A DNA stretch of 64,000 bases from Maribacter sp. (GTDB taxonomy: Bacteria > Bacteroidota > Bacteroidia > Flavobacteriales > Flavobacteriaceae): NCBI GenBank assembly GCA_011050675.1, contig DRFI01000025.1, positions 186,001-250,000 on the forward strand, in the 5' to 3' direction. Below, piece after piece: positions 8,915 to 19,199 of this stretch. Under the pieces are notes generated by a model that saw nothing but the letters and a program-made list of their open reading frames with translations, was not told the origin of the DNA and did no database searches. Numbering within the stretch: the stretch's first letter is position 1; each line of letters starts with the position of its first letter. The position numbers and the translations under genes were made by a program.

Positions 8915-9289
8915 TTAAGCTCCGATTCTAACCGGTTCTAGATGTTCTGCTTCTTCTTCAGAATATAATCTAGATTTGATAAGAAAACGTATGCCCATCG
9001 GTATTTCTAACGAAAAACTTGAGCCGATACCTGGTGTGACATCAAGAGTTAATTGAGTATGCTTCCAATATTCATATTGATCTCTCGACATATGAAAATC
9101 ACAGCCTTCAATATTGCCTAAGCAAACATCGTTATCATCCAGCATTAAATCACCTTTCTCGAAACACATAGGGGCAGATCCATCACAACAGCCACCACTT
9201 TGATGGAACATCAGTTCCCCATGTTTTTCTTTAAGTTGGGCAATTACAGCAGCTGCTTTTTCGGTTACTAATACTCGTTTAGTTTTCAT
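8915..9289 (-). CDS. DUF779 protein linked to aldehyde dehydrogenase
   Basis: The 124-residue cytoplasmic protein contains MFHQSGGCCDGSAPMCFEKGD, with paired cysteines that look able to bind a metal or act in redox, and HTQLTLDVTPGIGSSFSLE. This is the DUF779 pattern. Members are regularly encoded beside acetaldehyde or alcohol dehydrogenases, but their biochemical role is not established. It lies 13 bp downstream of the aldehyde dehydrogenase gene, so the two form an operon. Confidence 0.9.
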   Translation of the reverse strand: MKTKRVLVTEKAAAVIAQLKEKHGELMFHQSGGCCDGSAPMCFEKGDLMLDDNDVCLGNIEGCDFHMSRDQYEYWKHTQLTLDVTPGIGSSFSLEIPMGIRFLIKSRLYSEEEAEHLEPVRIGA

Positions 9290-9302
9290 GTTGTTATGGC
9301 TA

Positions 9303-10826
9303 TTAAAAGAATCCCATTTTTTTCTTATCGTAAGAGATAAGCATGTTTTTTGTTTGACGATAATGTGCTAACATCATTTTATGGTTTTCTCTACCAATTC
9401 CAGATTTCTTATATCCACCGAAAGGAGCATGTGCAGGATATAGGTGATAGCAGTTTACCCAAACTCTACCTGCTTTTATAGCTCTAGAAATTTGATATGC
9501 TTGGTGTGTATCTCGTGTCCAAACTCCGGCACCTAAACCATATAATGTATCATTGGCTATTTCAATAGCCTCCGCTTCATCTTTGAATGTGGTAACACAA
9601 AGAACAGGACCAAAGATTTCTTCTTGGAAAACGCGCATCTTATTATTTCCTTTTAAGATGGTAGGCTGTACATAATAGCCGCCCTCTAATCCTTCGTTAT
9701 AAGCTTGGTCGCCACCAGTTAACACCTCACAACCTTCTTCTTTTCCTATTTGAATATAGTTAAGTATTTTTTCGAATTGATCGTTAGATGCCTGTGCACC
9801 CATCATTGTATTAGGATCTAACGGATGACCTATTTTAATTGCTTTTGTACGTTCTATAACCCGTTCAATAAATTTCTCATATATGCTTTCCTGTACTAAC
9901 ATTCTAGATGGACATGTGCACACCTCACCTTGATTTAAAGCGAACATGTTAGCACCTTCTAAACACTTGTCGAAGAATTCATCATCGGCATCCATAATAC
10001 TCTCAAAGAAAACATTAGGAGATTTACCGCCAAGTTCTAAGGTTACAGGTGTAATGTTTTTAGATGCGTATTGCATAATTAATTGCCCAGTTGTAGTTTC
10101 TCCAGTAAAAGCAATCTTGTCAATTCTTGGACTAGATGCTAGTGGTTTACCTGCCTCTGCTCCAAATCCATTGACAACATTTAAGACTCCGTCTGGTAAG
10201 ATACCTTCAATGATTTCCATTAAAATTAATATACCTACTGGTGTTTGTTCTGCCGGTTTAAGAACTACACAATTACCTGCTGCTAATGCTGGTGCCAATT
10301 TCCATGTTGCCATTAAAATCGGGAAATTCCAAGGTATTATTTGACCTACAACACCTAGTGGCTCTGTTACGTTTAAAGCGACCGTATTAGAATCTAATTC
10401 ACTTACCGATCCTTCTTCTGCTCTAATTACCCCTGCAAAGTATCTAAAGTGGTCAACTGCTAAAGGTAAATCTGCTGCTCTGGTTTCACGAATCGCTTTA
10501 CCATTATCCCAAGTTTCTGCTCTTGCTAAAATTTCTAAATTCTGTTCTATTTTATCTGCAATTTTTAAAAGCATATTACTTCTTTCGGTAGCAGATGAGG
10601 AATTCCAGGATGGAGCTGCTTGCCATGCGGCATCAATAGCCTTTTCTATATCCTCAGCAGTCGATCTTGGTATTTTTGTAAATGATTTTCCATCTACAGG
10701 AGAGATGTTGTCGAAATATTCACCTTTGCTTGGAGCTACCCATTTACCACCAATAAAATTTTCATACTGGTTTTTGAATTTGGGCTTTTGAAGTACGTCT
10801 TTTTCTGCAGTTGCTGTCGTGCTCAT
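9303..10826 (-). CDS. NAD(P)-dependent aldehyde dehydrogenase (ExaC/AldB type)
   Basis: The 507-residue enzyme oxidises aldehydes, probably acetaldehyde-like ones, to acids. The NAD-binding and catalytic landmarks are present: [18 protein letters not shown], the general-base segment [10 protein letters not shown], and the nucleophile segment [11 protein letters not shown], with the ExaC-type CTC around the catalytic cysteine. The C-terminus holds the conserved [15 protein letters not shown] divergent AraC regulator and the downstream DUF779 partner point to an inducible aldehyde-detoxifying unit. The substrate is inferred. Confidence 0.93.
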   Translation of the reverse strand: MSTTATAEKDVLQKPKFKNQYENFIGGKWVAPSKGEYFDNISPVDGKSFTKIPRSTAEDIEKAIDAAWQAAPSWNSSSATERSNMLLKIADKIEQNLEILARAETWDNGKAIRETRAADLPLAVDHFRYFAGVIRAEEGSVSELDSNTVALNVTEPLGVVGQIIPWNFPILMATWKLAPALAAGNCVVLKPAEQTPVGILILMEIIEGILPDGVLNVVNGFGAEAGKPLASSPRIDKIAFTGETTTGQLIMQYASKNITPVTLELGGKSPNVFFESIMDADDEFFDKCLEGANMFALNQGEVCTCPSRMLVQESIYEKFIERVIERTKAIKIGHPLDPNTMMGAQASNDQFEKILNYIQIGKEEGCEVLTGGDQAYNEGLEGGYYVQPTILKGNNKMRVFQEEIFGPVLCVTTFKDEAEAIEIANDTLYGLGAGVWTRDTHQAYQISRAIKAGRVWVNCYHLYPAHAPFGGYKKSGIGRENHKMMLAHYRQTKNMLISYDKKKMGFF

Positions 10827-11006
10827 AATATGTGATTTAAGTTAATAATAGATGTAAGCTTATATGATATTCTAAATGTACTTCTCAAGTTCTAATTACA
10901 TCTGACGCATTCTACGAATAATGTGAACTATCCTATCAATAATTGATTTTATGATTTTTTTAAGTATAAAATTTTGTAAATTCCTTAAAATAAAATCAAA
11001 ATAGGT

Positions 11007-11930
11007 GTGATTCAATTATCTGACAATTTTCTCAATGGAAGACGTTTAGAGACGATGGTGGAAAACCAAACCTCTTATACAATGAATAATGCTGCCATGC
11101 ATGTTTTTGAAACGCATGAGCAGGCAGCTAGTGTTTTATTAAAATTTGAACAGCCTGTTTTAGCCAGTATGATTCAAGGAAAGAAAATTATGCATTTACG
11201 TGATTTTGAGTCATTTGATTTTTTACCTGGGGAATCTTTAGTATTACCAGCTAATGAAGGTATGTGTATAGATTTTCCTGAAGCTATGGCAAAAAATCCT
11301 ACGAGGTGTTTAGCTATGGCTATTTCAGAAGACAAAATAAATAAGATATTACAATTTATGAATGAAAACATGCCTAAGAGCACCAAAGAGGCATGGGGAT
11401 TAATGGATTATAATTTTCATTTTGTAAACGATAGGGGGATATTTCAAATTATACAGCGTCTATTGTTTTTATTTTCTGAAGAACATCCGTCAAAAGACCT
11501 ATTCGTTGATAATATGTTACGTGAGCTTATCATTCGAATATTACAGACTAACGAACGTAAAATATATAGTAATGCAACGTTAACAATTAAGAAAGAAAGT
11601 AGGTTAACCGAGGTAATCAGATATATTAGAGATAACGTTCATAAATCTTTACAAGTGGATGAGCTTAGTAAGATAGCCTGCATGAGCCCATCTCATTTTT
11701 ATAAAACGTTTAAGTTAGAGCTGGGTATTTCCCCTGTTGAGTTTATCAATAACGAGCGAATAAAATTAGCCGTAGGTTTATTGCAAGACCCAAGTAGGAG
11801 TATTAAAGATGTCTACCTCGACTGCGGATTTGAAAGTAGGTCTTATTTTAATAGAGTATTCAAAACAAGACAACATTTGGCTCCTGGTGAATACCAGTCT
11901 AAAATACAAAAATCTAGATTTCTAGATTAA
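11007..11930 (+). CDS. AraC-family transcriptional regulator
   Basis: The 307-residue regulator has an N-terminal effector domain (about residues 1-200) and a C-terminal double helix-turn-helix (about 205-300: VDELSKIACMSPSHFYKTFK and IKDVYLDCGFESRSYFNRVF). It is transcribed away from the aldehyde dehydrogenase gene across a 180-bp gap and probably controls it. The frame opens with GTG at 11007; the first ATG is 16 codons later, so the start is uncertain. I found no convincing operator in the gap. Confidence 0.9.
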   Translation: MIQLSDNFLNGRRLETMVENQTSYTMNNAAMHVFETHEQAASVLLKFEQPVLASMIQGKKIMHLRDFESFDFLPGESLVLPANEGMCIDFPEAMAKNPTRCLAMAISEDKINKILQFMNENMPKSTKEAWGLMDYNFHFVNDRGIFQIIQRLLFLFSEEHPSKDLFVDNMLRELIIRILQTNERKIYSNATLTIKKESRLTEVIRYIRDNVHKSLQVDELSKIACMSPSHFYKTFKLELGISPVEFINNERIKLAVGLLQDPSRSIKDVYLDCGFESRSYFNRVFKTRQHLAPGEYQSKIQKSRFLD

Positions 11931-11932
11931 TA

Positions 11933-13411
11933 TTAAAGGCTATACGTAGTGCCTTCTTTGCCGTCTTTTAATTGAATGCCTAATATGGCAAGTTGATCAC
12001 GTATTTTATCTGACGTAGTAAAATCTTTGTTTTCTCTTGCTGCCTTTCGTAATTCAATCAATAATTCTACAACACCGCCTAATTTTTCTGAATCAGCATC
12101 TGAACTACTTTTGTTTTCAAGACCTAAAACATCAAACACGAAACTATGTAGTGTATTTTCGAGTTCTATTCTGTCTTCTTCTGTAATAGATTCTGAACCT
12201 TCTTTAATTAGGTTTATATGCTTAACGGCATCAAATAACTTTGCTATTAGAATTGGCGTATTAAAATCATCGTTCATTGCTCCGTAGCAAGAAGATTTCC
12301 AATCCGTAATATTAAAATTAGTTGACTTAGCAATGTTTAAAGATTTTACAGCATTAATGGCTTCCATTAATTTATTAAAACCTTTTTCAGAAGCTAGAAG
12401 TGCTTCATTACTAATATCTAAAATACTGGTATAATGCGCTTGCATCATAAAGAAACGCACCATAGAAGGTGAAAAAGCCTTACTTAAAATTTCATTTTCA
12501 CCAGAAAATATTTCTCCAGGTAATATGCTATTTCCTGTAGATTTCGCCATCTTTCTACCGTTCAATGTCAACATGTTAGCATGTAGCCAATAGTTAACAG
12601 GGCTTTTGCCGTTGCTGGCTTCTGCCTGTGCGATTTCACATTCGTGGTGTGGAAATTTTAAATCCATTCCGCCTCCGTGAATATCAAATGTTTCGCCTAA
12701 ATATTTTGTACTCATGGCTGTACACTCTAAATGCCATCCTGGGAATCCGTCTCCCCATGGTGAAGGCCATCTCATGATATGTTGTGGTTCAGCTTTTTTC
12801 CACAATGCAAAATCTTGCGGATTATGTTTGTCGTCTTGTGCGGCAAGATCACGTGTATTAGCAATCATGTCTTCAAGCTTACGCCCACTTAATTTACCGT
12901 ACTCATGCTTTTCATTGAACTTGGCTACATCGAAATATACAGAACCATTGGTTTCGTAGGCAAATCCTTTTTCAAGAATATCCTTAATAATTTCAATTTG
13001 TTCTATGATATGCCCGGTAGCAGTTGGTTCAATACTAGGAGGTAAAAAATTGAATTTCTCCAAAATATTATGAAAGTCAACAGTGTATCGTTGAACAACT
13101 TCCATTGGTTCCAATTTTTCTAAGCGTGCTTTTTTTGCAATTTTATCTTCGCCATCTTCTGCATCATCAACCAAATGACCTGCATCGGTAATATTACGAA
13201 CGTAACGTACTTTATAACCAAGGTGTCTAAAGTATCTAAAAATCATATCAAAAGACATGAAAGTTCTACAATTACCTAAGTGAACATTGCTGTACACTGT
13301 TGGGCCGCAAACATACATACCAATGTGGCCTATATTAATGGGTTTGAAAACTTCTTTTTTTCCAGTTAAGGAATTGTATACTTTGATTTCTTGACTTTCG
13401 TATAATTGCAT
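11933..13411 (-). CDS. cysS: Cysteine-tRNA ligase
   Basis: This class I aminoacyl-tRNA synthetase charges tRNA-Cys. The HIGH-type motif is in [15 protein letters not shown] near residue 35-48 (HLGN, the common variant), and KMAKSTGNS is near residue 285 as the KMSKS loop. [10 protein letters not shown] and [12 protein letters not shown] provide zinc ligands. At 492 residues it has normal length. It stands 14 bp downstream of folE on the same strand. It converges on the AraC gene with a two-base gap. Confidence 0.97.
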   Translation of the reverse strand: MQLYESQEIKVYNSLTGKKEVFKPINIGHIGMYVCGPTVYSNVHLGNCRTFMSFDMIFRYFRHLGYKVRYVRNITDAGHLVDDAEDGEDKIAKKARLEKLEPMEVVQRYTVDFHNILEKFNFLPPSIEPTATGHIIEQIEIIKDILEKGFAYETNGSVYFDVAKFNEKHEYGKLSGRKLEDMIANTRDLAAQDDKHNPQDFALWKKAEPQHIMRWPSPWGDGFPGWHLECTAMSTKYLGETFDIHGGGMDLKFPHHECEIAQAEASNGKSPVNYWLHANMLTLNGRKMAKSTGNSILPGEIFSGENEILSKAFSPSMVRFFMMQAHYTSILDISNEALLASEKGFNKLMEAINAVKSLNIAKSTNFNITDWKSSCYGAMNDDFNTPILIAKLFDAVKHINLIKEGSESITEEDRIELENTLHSFVFDVLGLENKSSSDADSEKLGGVVELLIELRKAARENKDFTTSDKIRDQLAILGIQLKDGKEGTTYSL

Positions 13412-13425
13412 GAAGCTATATGCTA

Positions 13426-14106
13426 TTAAAAATGGGTATCTAGATTAAGGTAATTCAAAAACTCACGACGTACCAATTCTTCTTTGAATTTACCGCCGTA
13501 TTCTGCCGTTACGGTACTACTGTCAATATCGCGTATACCTCTAGAGTTTACGCAAAGGTGTTTTGCGTCTATTACACAAGCAACATCTTCAGTACCTAGA
13601 ACTTTTTGTAGCTCTCTTACGATTTGAATATTTAAACGCTCTTGAACTTGTGGTCTTTTGGCATAATAATCAACAACACGGTTCATTTTTGAAAGTCCAA
13701 CAACTGTTCCTTTGGAAATATAAGCAACGTGTGCACGACCTACAATTGGTAATAAATGATGTTCGCAAGTAGAATATAAGGTAATGTTCTTTTCAACTAA
13801 CATTTCACCATACTTGTACTTATTATCAAAGGTAGAAGCCTTAGGTTTCTTGCTTGGGTTTAAACCGCTAAAAATTTCATTAACAAACATTTTAGCAACT
13901 CGGTTAGGAGTTCCTTTTAAACTATCGTCAGTTAAGTCTAAACCTAGCGTAAGCATAATTTCACTTACGTTTTCACGAATTCGTTCAATCTTCTCGGCGT
14001 CATCCAAATCAAAGGCATCTGAACGTAATGGAGTATCTTCTGATGTGGAAATGTGATCGTTTCCTAATTCTTCAAAATGATTTTCCAATGTATCCTCAAT
14101 TTTCAT
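13426..14106 (-). CDS. folE: GTP cyclohydrolase I
   Basis: The 226-residue enzyme converts GTP to 7,8-dihydroneopterin triphosphate, the first step to tetrahydrofolate. Zinc and catalytic residues lie in [20 protein letters not shown] near residue 110-130 and [34 protein letters not shown] is the conserved core. An acidic, non-conserved N-terminal extension of about 40 residues precedes the core. It is the first gene of a folE-cysS unit; folP lies elsewhere in the window. Confidence 0.97.
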   Translation of the reverse strand: MKIEDTLENHFEELGNDHISTSEDTPLRSDAFDLDDAEKIERIRENVSEIMLTLGLDLTDDSLKGTPNRVAKMFVNEIFSGLNPSKKPKASTFDNKYKYGEMLVEKNITLYSTCEHHLLPIVGRAHVAYISKGTVVGLSKMNRVVDYYAKRPQVQERLNIQIVRELQKVLGTEDVACVIDAKHLCVNSRGIRDIDSSTVTAEYGGKFKEELVRREFLNYLNLDTHF

Positions 14107-14240
14107 TTTATCTATCTTTTAGAAGCTGCAAAGATATACAATATGTGCCACTTTATAACCAAATGCGGGCATTACACAACATTAATTAGCCATAACGTTA
14201 AGGTCTAGTTAATTTTATTTTTCCAAATTAAAAGGCCTTT

Positions 14241-16043
14241 ATGACCAAGTATGGTATAATCATTTTATTAACTAGCTTTCTTTGCTTCTTTACTTCATTT
14301 GCGCAAGTATCGGCAGATTGTGCCAATGCGGTACCTATTTGCTATAATACACCGGTGAATGGAGGCACGAATGGTTTTGGAATTGATGATTTTAATGGGG
14401 CGTCTATTTCTGGGTGTATTACACAGGGTAGCGGAACTATAGAGACCAACTCTGCTTGGTATAAATTTAAAACAGGGGAAAATGGTCAGTTAGGTTTTAA
14501 TATAGGTTTCGATTCTAGTGAAGATTGGGATTTTGCATTGTATAAAACCAATGACTGTAGTGCTTTAGGGGAACCTGTAAGGTGTAATTATTTTGATAAT
14601 TCTGATGATAGTAGTTATATAGGTGTTGGTGAGGATCCTACCGGATTGGATAATATACAATATGATGATTGGTTAGAGGTTGCTCCAGGTGAGGAATACT
14701 TGCTAATGATTAATAATTTTAGTAATAACAACTCAGGATTTTCAATTCAATTTGCAGGGAGTATTTTTGTTGAGTTCCCGAATTCAGCCTTGGATTGTAA
14801 TATTATAGATAACTTATTAGGACCACCTGTAATTGCATGTGACAACGAAACTGTTGTTTTAGATGCGACTACCGCAGATGCTTTAGATTATGAGTGGTAC
14901 TTAGATGCTGGTGCAGGATATCAACTTGTGCCTGGTGAAAACAATCCACAATTGTCAATAGCCGTTTCTGGTATGTACCGTGTTTTGGTGATAAGACCAT
15001 TAGGAAATAATTTAATTAGTGAGACACAGGTTGCATATGCACCTTCTCCAGAAACATTTCCATTAGAAGATGAAACAGCATGTTTAGATGGTACGGCAAT
15101 AGATTTTAATGAAAAAGATGCGGAAGCTTTGGGAGGACAAAGTCCTTTAGAATTTCGAGTTTCTTATCATGAAAGTTTTGAGGATGCTGTTGATGGTGCC
15201 AATGCACTCTCAAAAGAGTTTGTGCTATTACAAGAAGCACAGACCGTTTATGTTAGAACTACATCTTTAGAAAATTCAATGTGTTTTGATGCTTCAGAGA
15301 CTTTTGGAGTAAACGGAATTGAATTGCCGTTATTAGATTTTGAAACAGAAGTATTTATATGTGGTGATGAGCCTATTGTTACAATAGGACAGCGTATACC
15401 AGATAATGGTTTTACATATGAATGGAGTTCAGGACAAACCTCTTCTTTAATTACTGTTGCAGAAGCGGGTGTGTATACCTTATCAGTAACCAACTTACAG
15501 GGCTTAATCCAATGTATTACCGTTCGTTCTGTGATCGTTGTTTTTTCTAGTCCGCCTGTTATTTCAGATATTACCATAGAGTATGAAGATGATGCATCAA
15601 ACTTTGTGTCTGTTTATGTGGAAGAAGAAGGTGATTTTCAGTACCAAGTAGATAATGATTTGCCGCAAAGTAATAGCGTTTTTAATAATTTGTTTCCAGG
15701 AGAACATACCATAACGGTAAGCGATATTAATGGGTGTGGCTCAGATACTAGAGATATAGTAGTTGTTGGTTTTCCTAAATTTTTCACTCCTAATGGAGAT
15801 AATGTTAATGATACTTGGAAGGTCGAAGGATTGTCTGCCTTAGATAATCCAGTAATTACAATATTTGATCGTTACGGTAAATTACTGTATCAAATAATTG
15901 GTGACTCTAGTGGTTGGAACGGATCTTTAAATGGATCTTTATTACCAGAATCTGATTATTGGTTTAAGCTTTCCTACACAAATTCGTTAGGGGAGAATAC
16001 TAGCGCGTCATTTATTAATAATCACTTCACTTTAAAGCGTTGA
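14241..16043 (+). CDS. T9SS type B sorting domain-containing secreted protein
   Basis: The 600-residue secreted protein has a signal peptide ending near TSFAQ. A cysteine-containing N-terminal region follows (DCANAVPICYNTPVNG, then a beta-sandwich with SAWYKFKTG and WDFALYK). Central immunoglobulin-like segments precede the C-terminal CHU_C/type B signal from about residue 510: GFPKFFTPNGDNVNDTW, ITIFDRYGKLLYQI, YWFKLSYTN. Such domains route cargo through the type IX system to the cell surface. Function is unknown; adhesion is a usual guess. The next gene is a paralogue with the same domain order. Confidence 0.92.
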   Translation: MTKYGIIILLTSFLCFFTSFAQVSADCANAVPICYNTPVNGGTNGFGIDDFNGASISGCITQGSGTIETNSAWYKFKTGENGQLGFNIGFDSSEDWDFALYKTNDCSALGEPVRCNYFDNSDDSSYIGVGEDPTGLDNIQYDDWLEVAPGEEYLLMINNFSNNNSGFSIQFAGSIFVEFPNSALDCNIIDNLLGPPVIACDNETVVLDATTADALDYEWYLDAGAGYQLVPGENNPQLSIAVSGMYRVLVIRPLGNNLISETQVAYAPSPETFPLEDETACLDGTAIDFNEKDAEALGGQSPLEFRVSYHESFEDAVDGANALSKEFVLLQEAQTVYVRTTSLENSMCFDASETFGVNGIELPLLDFETEVFICGDEPIVTIGQRIPDNGFTYEWSSGQTSSLITVAEAGVYTLSVTNLQGLIQCITVRSVIVVFSSPPVISDITIEYEDDASNFVSVYVEEEGDFQYQVDNDLPQSNSVFNNLFPGEHTITVSDINGCGSDTRDIVVVGFPKFFTPNGDNVNDTWKVEGLSALDNPVITIFDRYGKLLYQIIGDSSGWNGSLNGSLLPESDYWFKLSYTNSLGENTSASFINNHFTLKR

Positions 16044-16166
16044 GAGTAATATTTAGGCTCAAAAAGTGTATTTTATCGATTAAATACCAGAATCTTCGTT
16101 GTAGGATACTAAAGCAGGGCATGTGTAGTTATACTATACATCACCTATACTAATAGATACGCTTTT

Positions 16167-17603
16167 ATGAGAGCACTTCTTTGTTCTATATGTTGTTTGT
16201 TTCTTTTCTATTGGAATGTAACTGCACAAAATTCAGCCGATTGTAGAACGGCTATACCTGTTTGTGCCGATCAACCAATTATGGGTGTTGCAGGTGGTAC
16301 AGGTGATGTCGATGATTTTGATCCAGATGTTATACTACAAACTGGATGTCTTGAAAAAGGTAGTCTTTCTTCCGCAAATATTGAGTTTAATACTTCTTGG
16401 TTCGTTTTTAGAGCAGGCACAGGTGGTCAGGTTGGTTTTGATATCGAAGCTTTACCGACTTCGGGATCTACAGCTACGGCCGAGTGGGATTTTGCTGTTT
16501 ATGGTCCAGATGTAAATTGTGCAGATATTAGTAATGGTACCGCGCAACCAATTCGTTGTAATTATGAAGTAAACGATACTAACTTTACTGGATTGGGTGT
16601 AAATCCTGATAGTGGTCAAGAAGGGCAGGCATCTTTAACTGGCAGTCAAAATACTTATGATGAGTATTTAGATGTGCTTCCAGGAGAGATATATTACATC
16701 TTAATAAATAATTTTGCAGATAACTTTACGGGAGACCCTGAACCTTTTATGTTGACTTTTACTGGCAGTTCTGTTAGTGATAACCAAGACACTGCTTTAG
16801 ATTGTACTTTGCGAGATGAGTTCTTAGGCTTAGATATTATTGCCTGTGAGGGTGATGATGATATAACTATTAGTGCGTTGAATTCACCTGCGGGATCGGA
16901 TATAGCAAATGTAGAATGGACTGTTGATTATGAAGATGATGGGGTGGTTGATGACACCCTTACTGGTTCTGGTGATTTTGGTGCCGAACTAATTGTTGCA
17001 AGTCCTAATTCGGGTCGCTATTTCGCTACAATTACAACTATTACTGGTACACCGCCAACCGTAAGTGATGATAGTGGAGTCTTAATAACATTTTTTGGAA
17101 CTCCAATTTTAGACAGAGTAGAAACATTAGATACTAACCTTTCAATAGACCCGGATCAAAACAACGTTGAATTTTTTGTGGAAGGTGATGGGGATTATGA
17201 ATATGCTATTAATAATGGAGTATTCCAAGATGATGCCGTTTTTATGAATGTGCCTCCAGGAATTAATACCGTAATTATTAATGATAAAAATGGATGTGGT
17301 ATAACTGATCCAATTGAATTTTTGGTAGTAGGGTATCCTAAATTCTTTACTCCGAATGGTGATGGAACAAATGATGACTGGAATGTAAAAGGTATAGAAT
17401 CCTTAGATAATCCAGTCGTATATATATTTGACAGATACGGTAAGCTATTAAAACAATTAGGCGCAGCCGATGGTTGGGATGGTAATTATAACGGACAACA
17501 AATGCCTTCTACAGATTACTGGTTTCGTTTTGAGTATGGAGAACAGGAAGAAAATTTAATGGTTGCCAAAACCAGGAAAACACATTTTTCTTTAAAGAGA
17601 TAA
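16167..17603 (+). CDS. T9SS type B sorting domain-containing secreted protein (paralogue)
   Basis: This 478-residue paralogue of the preceding gene has the same signal peptide, N-terminal cysteine box (DCRTAIPVCADQPIMG), WDFAVYG sandwich motif and C-terminal GYPKFFTPNGDGTNDDW sorting domain. It is about 120 residues shorter because one central immunoglobulin-like repeat is missing. It begins 123 bp after the previous stop and ends at a strong terminator, so the two may be co-transcribed. The pair looks like a tandem duplication with later domain loss. Function is unknown. Confidence 0.92.
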   Translation: MRALLCSICCLFLFYWNVTAQNSADCRTAIPVCADQPIMGVAGGTGDVDDFDPDVILQTGCLEKGSLSSANIEFNTSWFVFRAGTGGQVGFDIEALPTSGSTATAEWDFAVYGPDVNCADISNGTAQPIRCNYEVNDTNFTGLGVNPDSGQEGQASLTGSQNTYDEYLDVLPGEIYYILINNFADNFTGDPEPFMLTFTGSSVSDNQDTALDCTLRDEFLGLDIIACEGDDDITISALNSPAGSDIANVEWTVDYEDDGVVDDTLTGSGDFGAELIVASPNSGRYFATITTITGTPPTVSDDSGVLITFFGTPILDRVETLDTNLSIDPDQNNVEFFVEGDGDYEYAINNGVFQDDAVFMNVPPGINTVIINDKNGCGITDPIEFLVVGYPKFFTPNGDGTNDDWNVKGIESLDNPVVYIFDRYGKLLKQLGAADGWDGNYNGQQMPSTDYWFRFEYGEQEENLMVAKTRKTHFSLKR

Positions 17604-17604
17604 A

Positions 17605-17638
17605 AAAAGGGGAAGCAAATATGCTTCCCCTTTTTTTT
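17605..17638 (+). terminator. Terminator after the T9SS cargo pair
   Basis: GGGGAAGCA (17609-17617) and TGCTTCCCC (17622-17630) pair across an AATA loop, followed by eight T. The A-run before it makes it able to act in both directions. Confidence 0.92.
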
Positions 17639-17660
17639 ATGAATATAATCTTCTTTTAAC

Positions 17661-19166
17661 TTAAAAGTTAATGGTATAACTTAATGTAGCGTTCGTTATG
17701 CTTCTATCTATTGTCGCGGGTGTAGTAATACCTGCGTTAAATAGTCTTTCGCTAACTTCTTGTTGAGAACGACTAAGAGCGAAATCTAATTTACTGCCGC
17801 CAAAATTGTAACCTATACCTCCAGAAACAGCATTTAAATCTCCAATAATATTACCATTTGCATACGGGCTCTGTTCAAAACGGTATCCTGCTCTAAAACT
17901 TACTTGTTGAACTCTGTATTCACCACCAAGTCTAAATGTTGAAACTGAGCCAAGGTCACTTGAAATTTGAGTGTTTACAGATTGAAAACTTGGATCATTT
18001 GTAGGTCGTAACTCAGATTGAGAAAAATCTTGATATCCGTAATCAAAACTTAATAATCCGTCCTTGGCAAAGATTACTGCCAAACTACCAGTTAATTTAC
18101 TAGGTGTTTTTACAGTGTAGCTTTCAAATAGGTTAACCACATTAAAATTGATAAAATTAATATCGTCATCGGCTAAATCAGAATTAATACGTTGAGATAA
18201 ATCGTCTTCTAATCTATACCAAGTAGGGGACTGGTAGCTACCGCCTAATCTTACATTTTCATTCAATTTTGCAATAGCTCCTAAGCTAAAAGAGAAACCA
18301 TTACCTTCTGTTTGTAAATAATTATCAAATGTAGTGCGTTGTATTTCAGAATTAGGCTCGTATCCATTTTCGGTAAACTGATCATATTGTGTATACAATA
18401 CATTGTGGAAGTTTAAAGAAGCACCTATGTATATATTCTCTTTGTATTGAGATGCTAGGTTTAGCGTAAATTTACTATTGTAACCAGAGGTTCTTCTTAG
18501 GAAATCTTGATCCACTCTATCATAAAGACTGTTGCTTATATAATTGGTGTTATTGTCATCATCTGACTCTGGGTCAAGAATACCACCATAATACCCTAAG
18601 AAAGCTTGTTGGTCTCTAAAACCTTGAACTGCGCCTATGTCCAAATAAGCTTCTTCAAGAAACTCTCCATCTTGTAAAAGAATTGATCCAAAAGGAGTGC
18701 CTCCTGCATATTCTAAGAAATAGGTGTCTATGCCATCATCTGCACTTCCGGTAACATAGTATTCGTTATCAAAATTATCGACAACATCGTAATTGAAAGC
18801 CAAAGTAAATTTTTGCCAATCAGAATTAGAGTCTGTGTTTTTAAAAACAAAGGCGCCACCTATTTGATTTAATTCGATGTTGTTTTCTTTTGTAATTAAA
18901 GCATCTCCAAAATAACGAGCTTCATTATTTGTGTGGTAGTTAGATCCTGTTACGGTAAAAAGGCTGTTATTGAAGACAGCAGACCCGGCAGGATTTACAT
19001 TTAAGGATGATAAGTCACCGCCTAAGGCACCAAATGCGCCACCCATAGCTTGAAAACGAGCAGTACCCTGAAGGTTTTCAGTACCAAAGCGTAAGGCATC
19101 ATTTATATTTTGTGCACTACCAATGGCACATGAAGTTAGTATTATGAAAGTTAAATATCTTTTCAT
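17661..19166 (-). CDS. OmpP1/FadL-family outer membrane transport protein
   Basis: The 501-residue outer-membrane barrel of the FadL group is expected to pass hydrophobic molecules. The signal peptide ends near CAIGSAQN. The family pattern RFGTENLQGTARFQAMGGAFGALGGDLSSLNVNPAGSA occurs at the N-terminus, and alternating beta strands run to a terminal aromatic residue (NATLSYTINF). A TTG four codons upstream keeps the frame open, but the ATG at 19166 gives a proper signal peptide and is chosen. It follows the low-complexity lipoprotein gene on the same strand with a 33-bp gap. Confidence 0.9.
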   Translation of the reverse strand: MKRYLTFIILTSCAIGSAQNINDALRFGTENLQGTARFQAMGGAFGALGGDLSSLNVNPAGSAVFNNSLFTVTGSNYHTNNEARYFGDALITKENNIELNQIGGAFVFKNTDSNSDWQKFTLAFNYDVVDNFDNEYYVTGSADDGIDTYFLEYAGGTPFGSILLQDGEFLEEAYLDIGAVQGFRDQQAFLGYYGGILDPESDDDNNTNYISNSLYDRVDQDFLRRTSGYNSKFTLNLASQYKENIYIGASLNFHNVLYTQYDQFTENGYEPNSEIQRTTFDNYLQTEGNGFSFSLGAIAKLNENVRLGGSYQSPTWYRLEDDLSQRINSDLADDDINFINFNVVNLFESYTVKTPSKLTGSLAVIFAKDGLLSFDYGYQDFSQSELRPTNDPSFQSVNTQISSDLGSVSTFRLGGEYRVQQVSFRAGYRFEQSPYANGNIIGDLNAVSGGIGYNFGGSKLDFALSRSQQEVSERLFNAGITTPATIDRSITNATLSYTINF

Positions 19167-19199
19167 AGCAATATTCAATTTTAAAAATAAGGTTTGATT

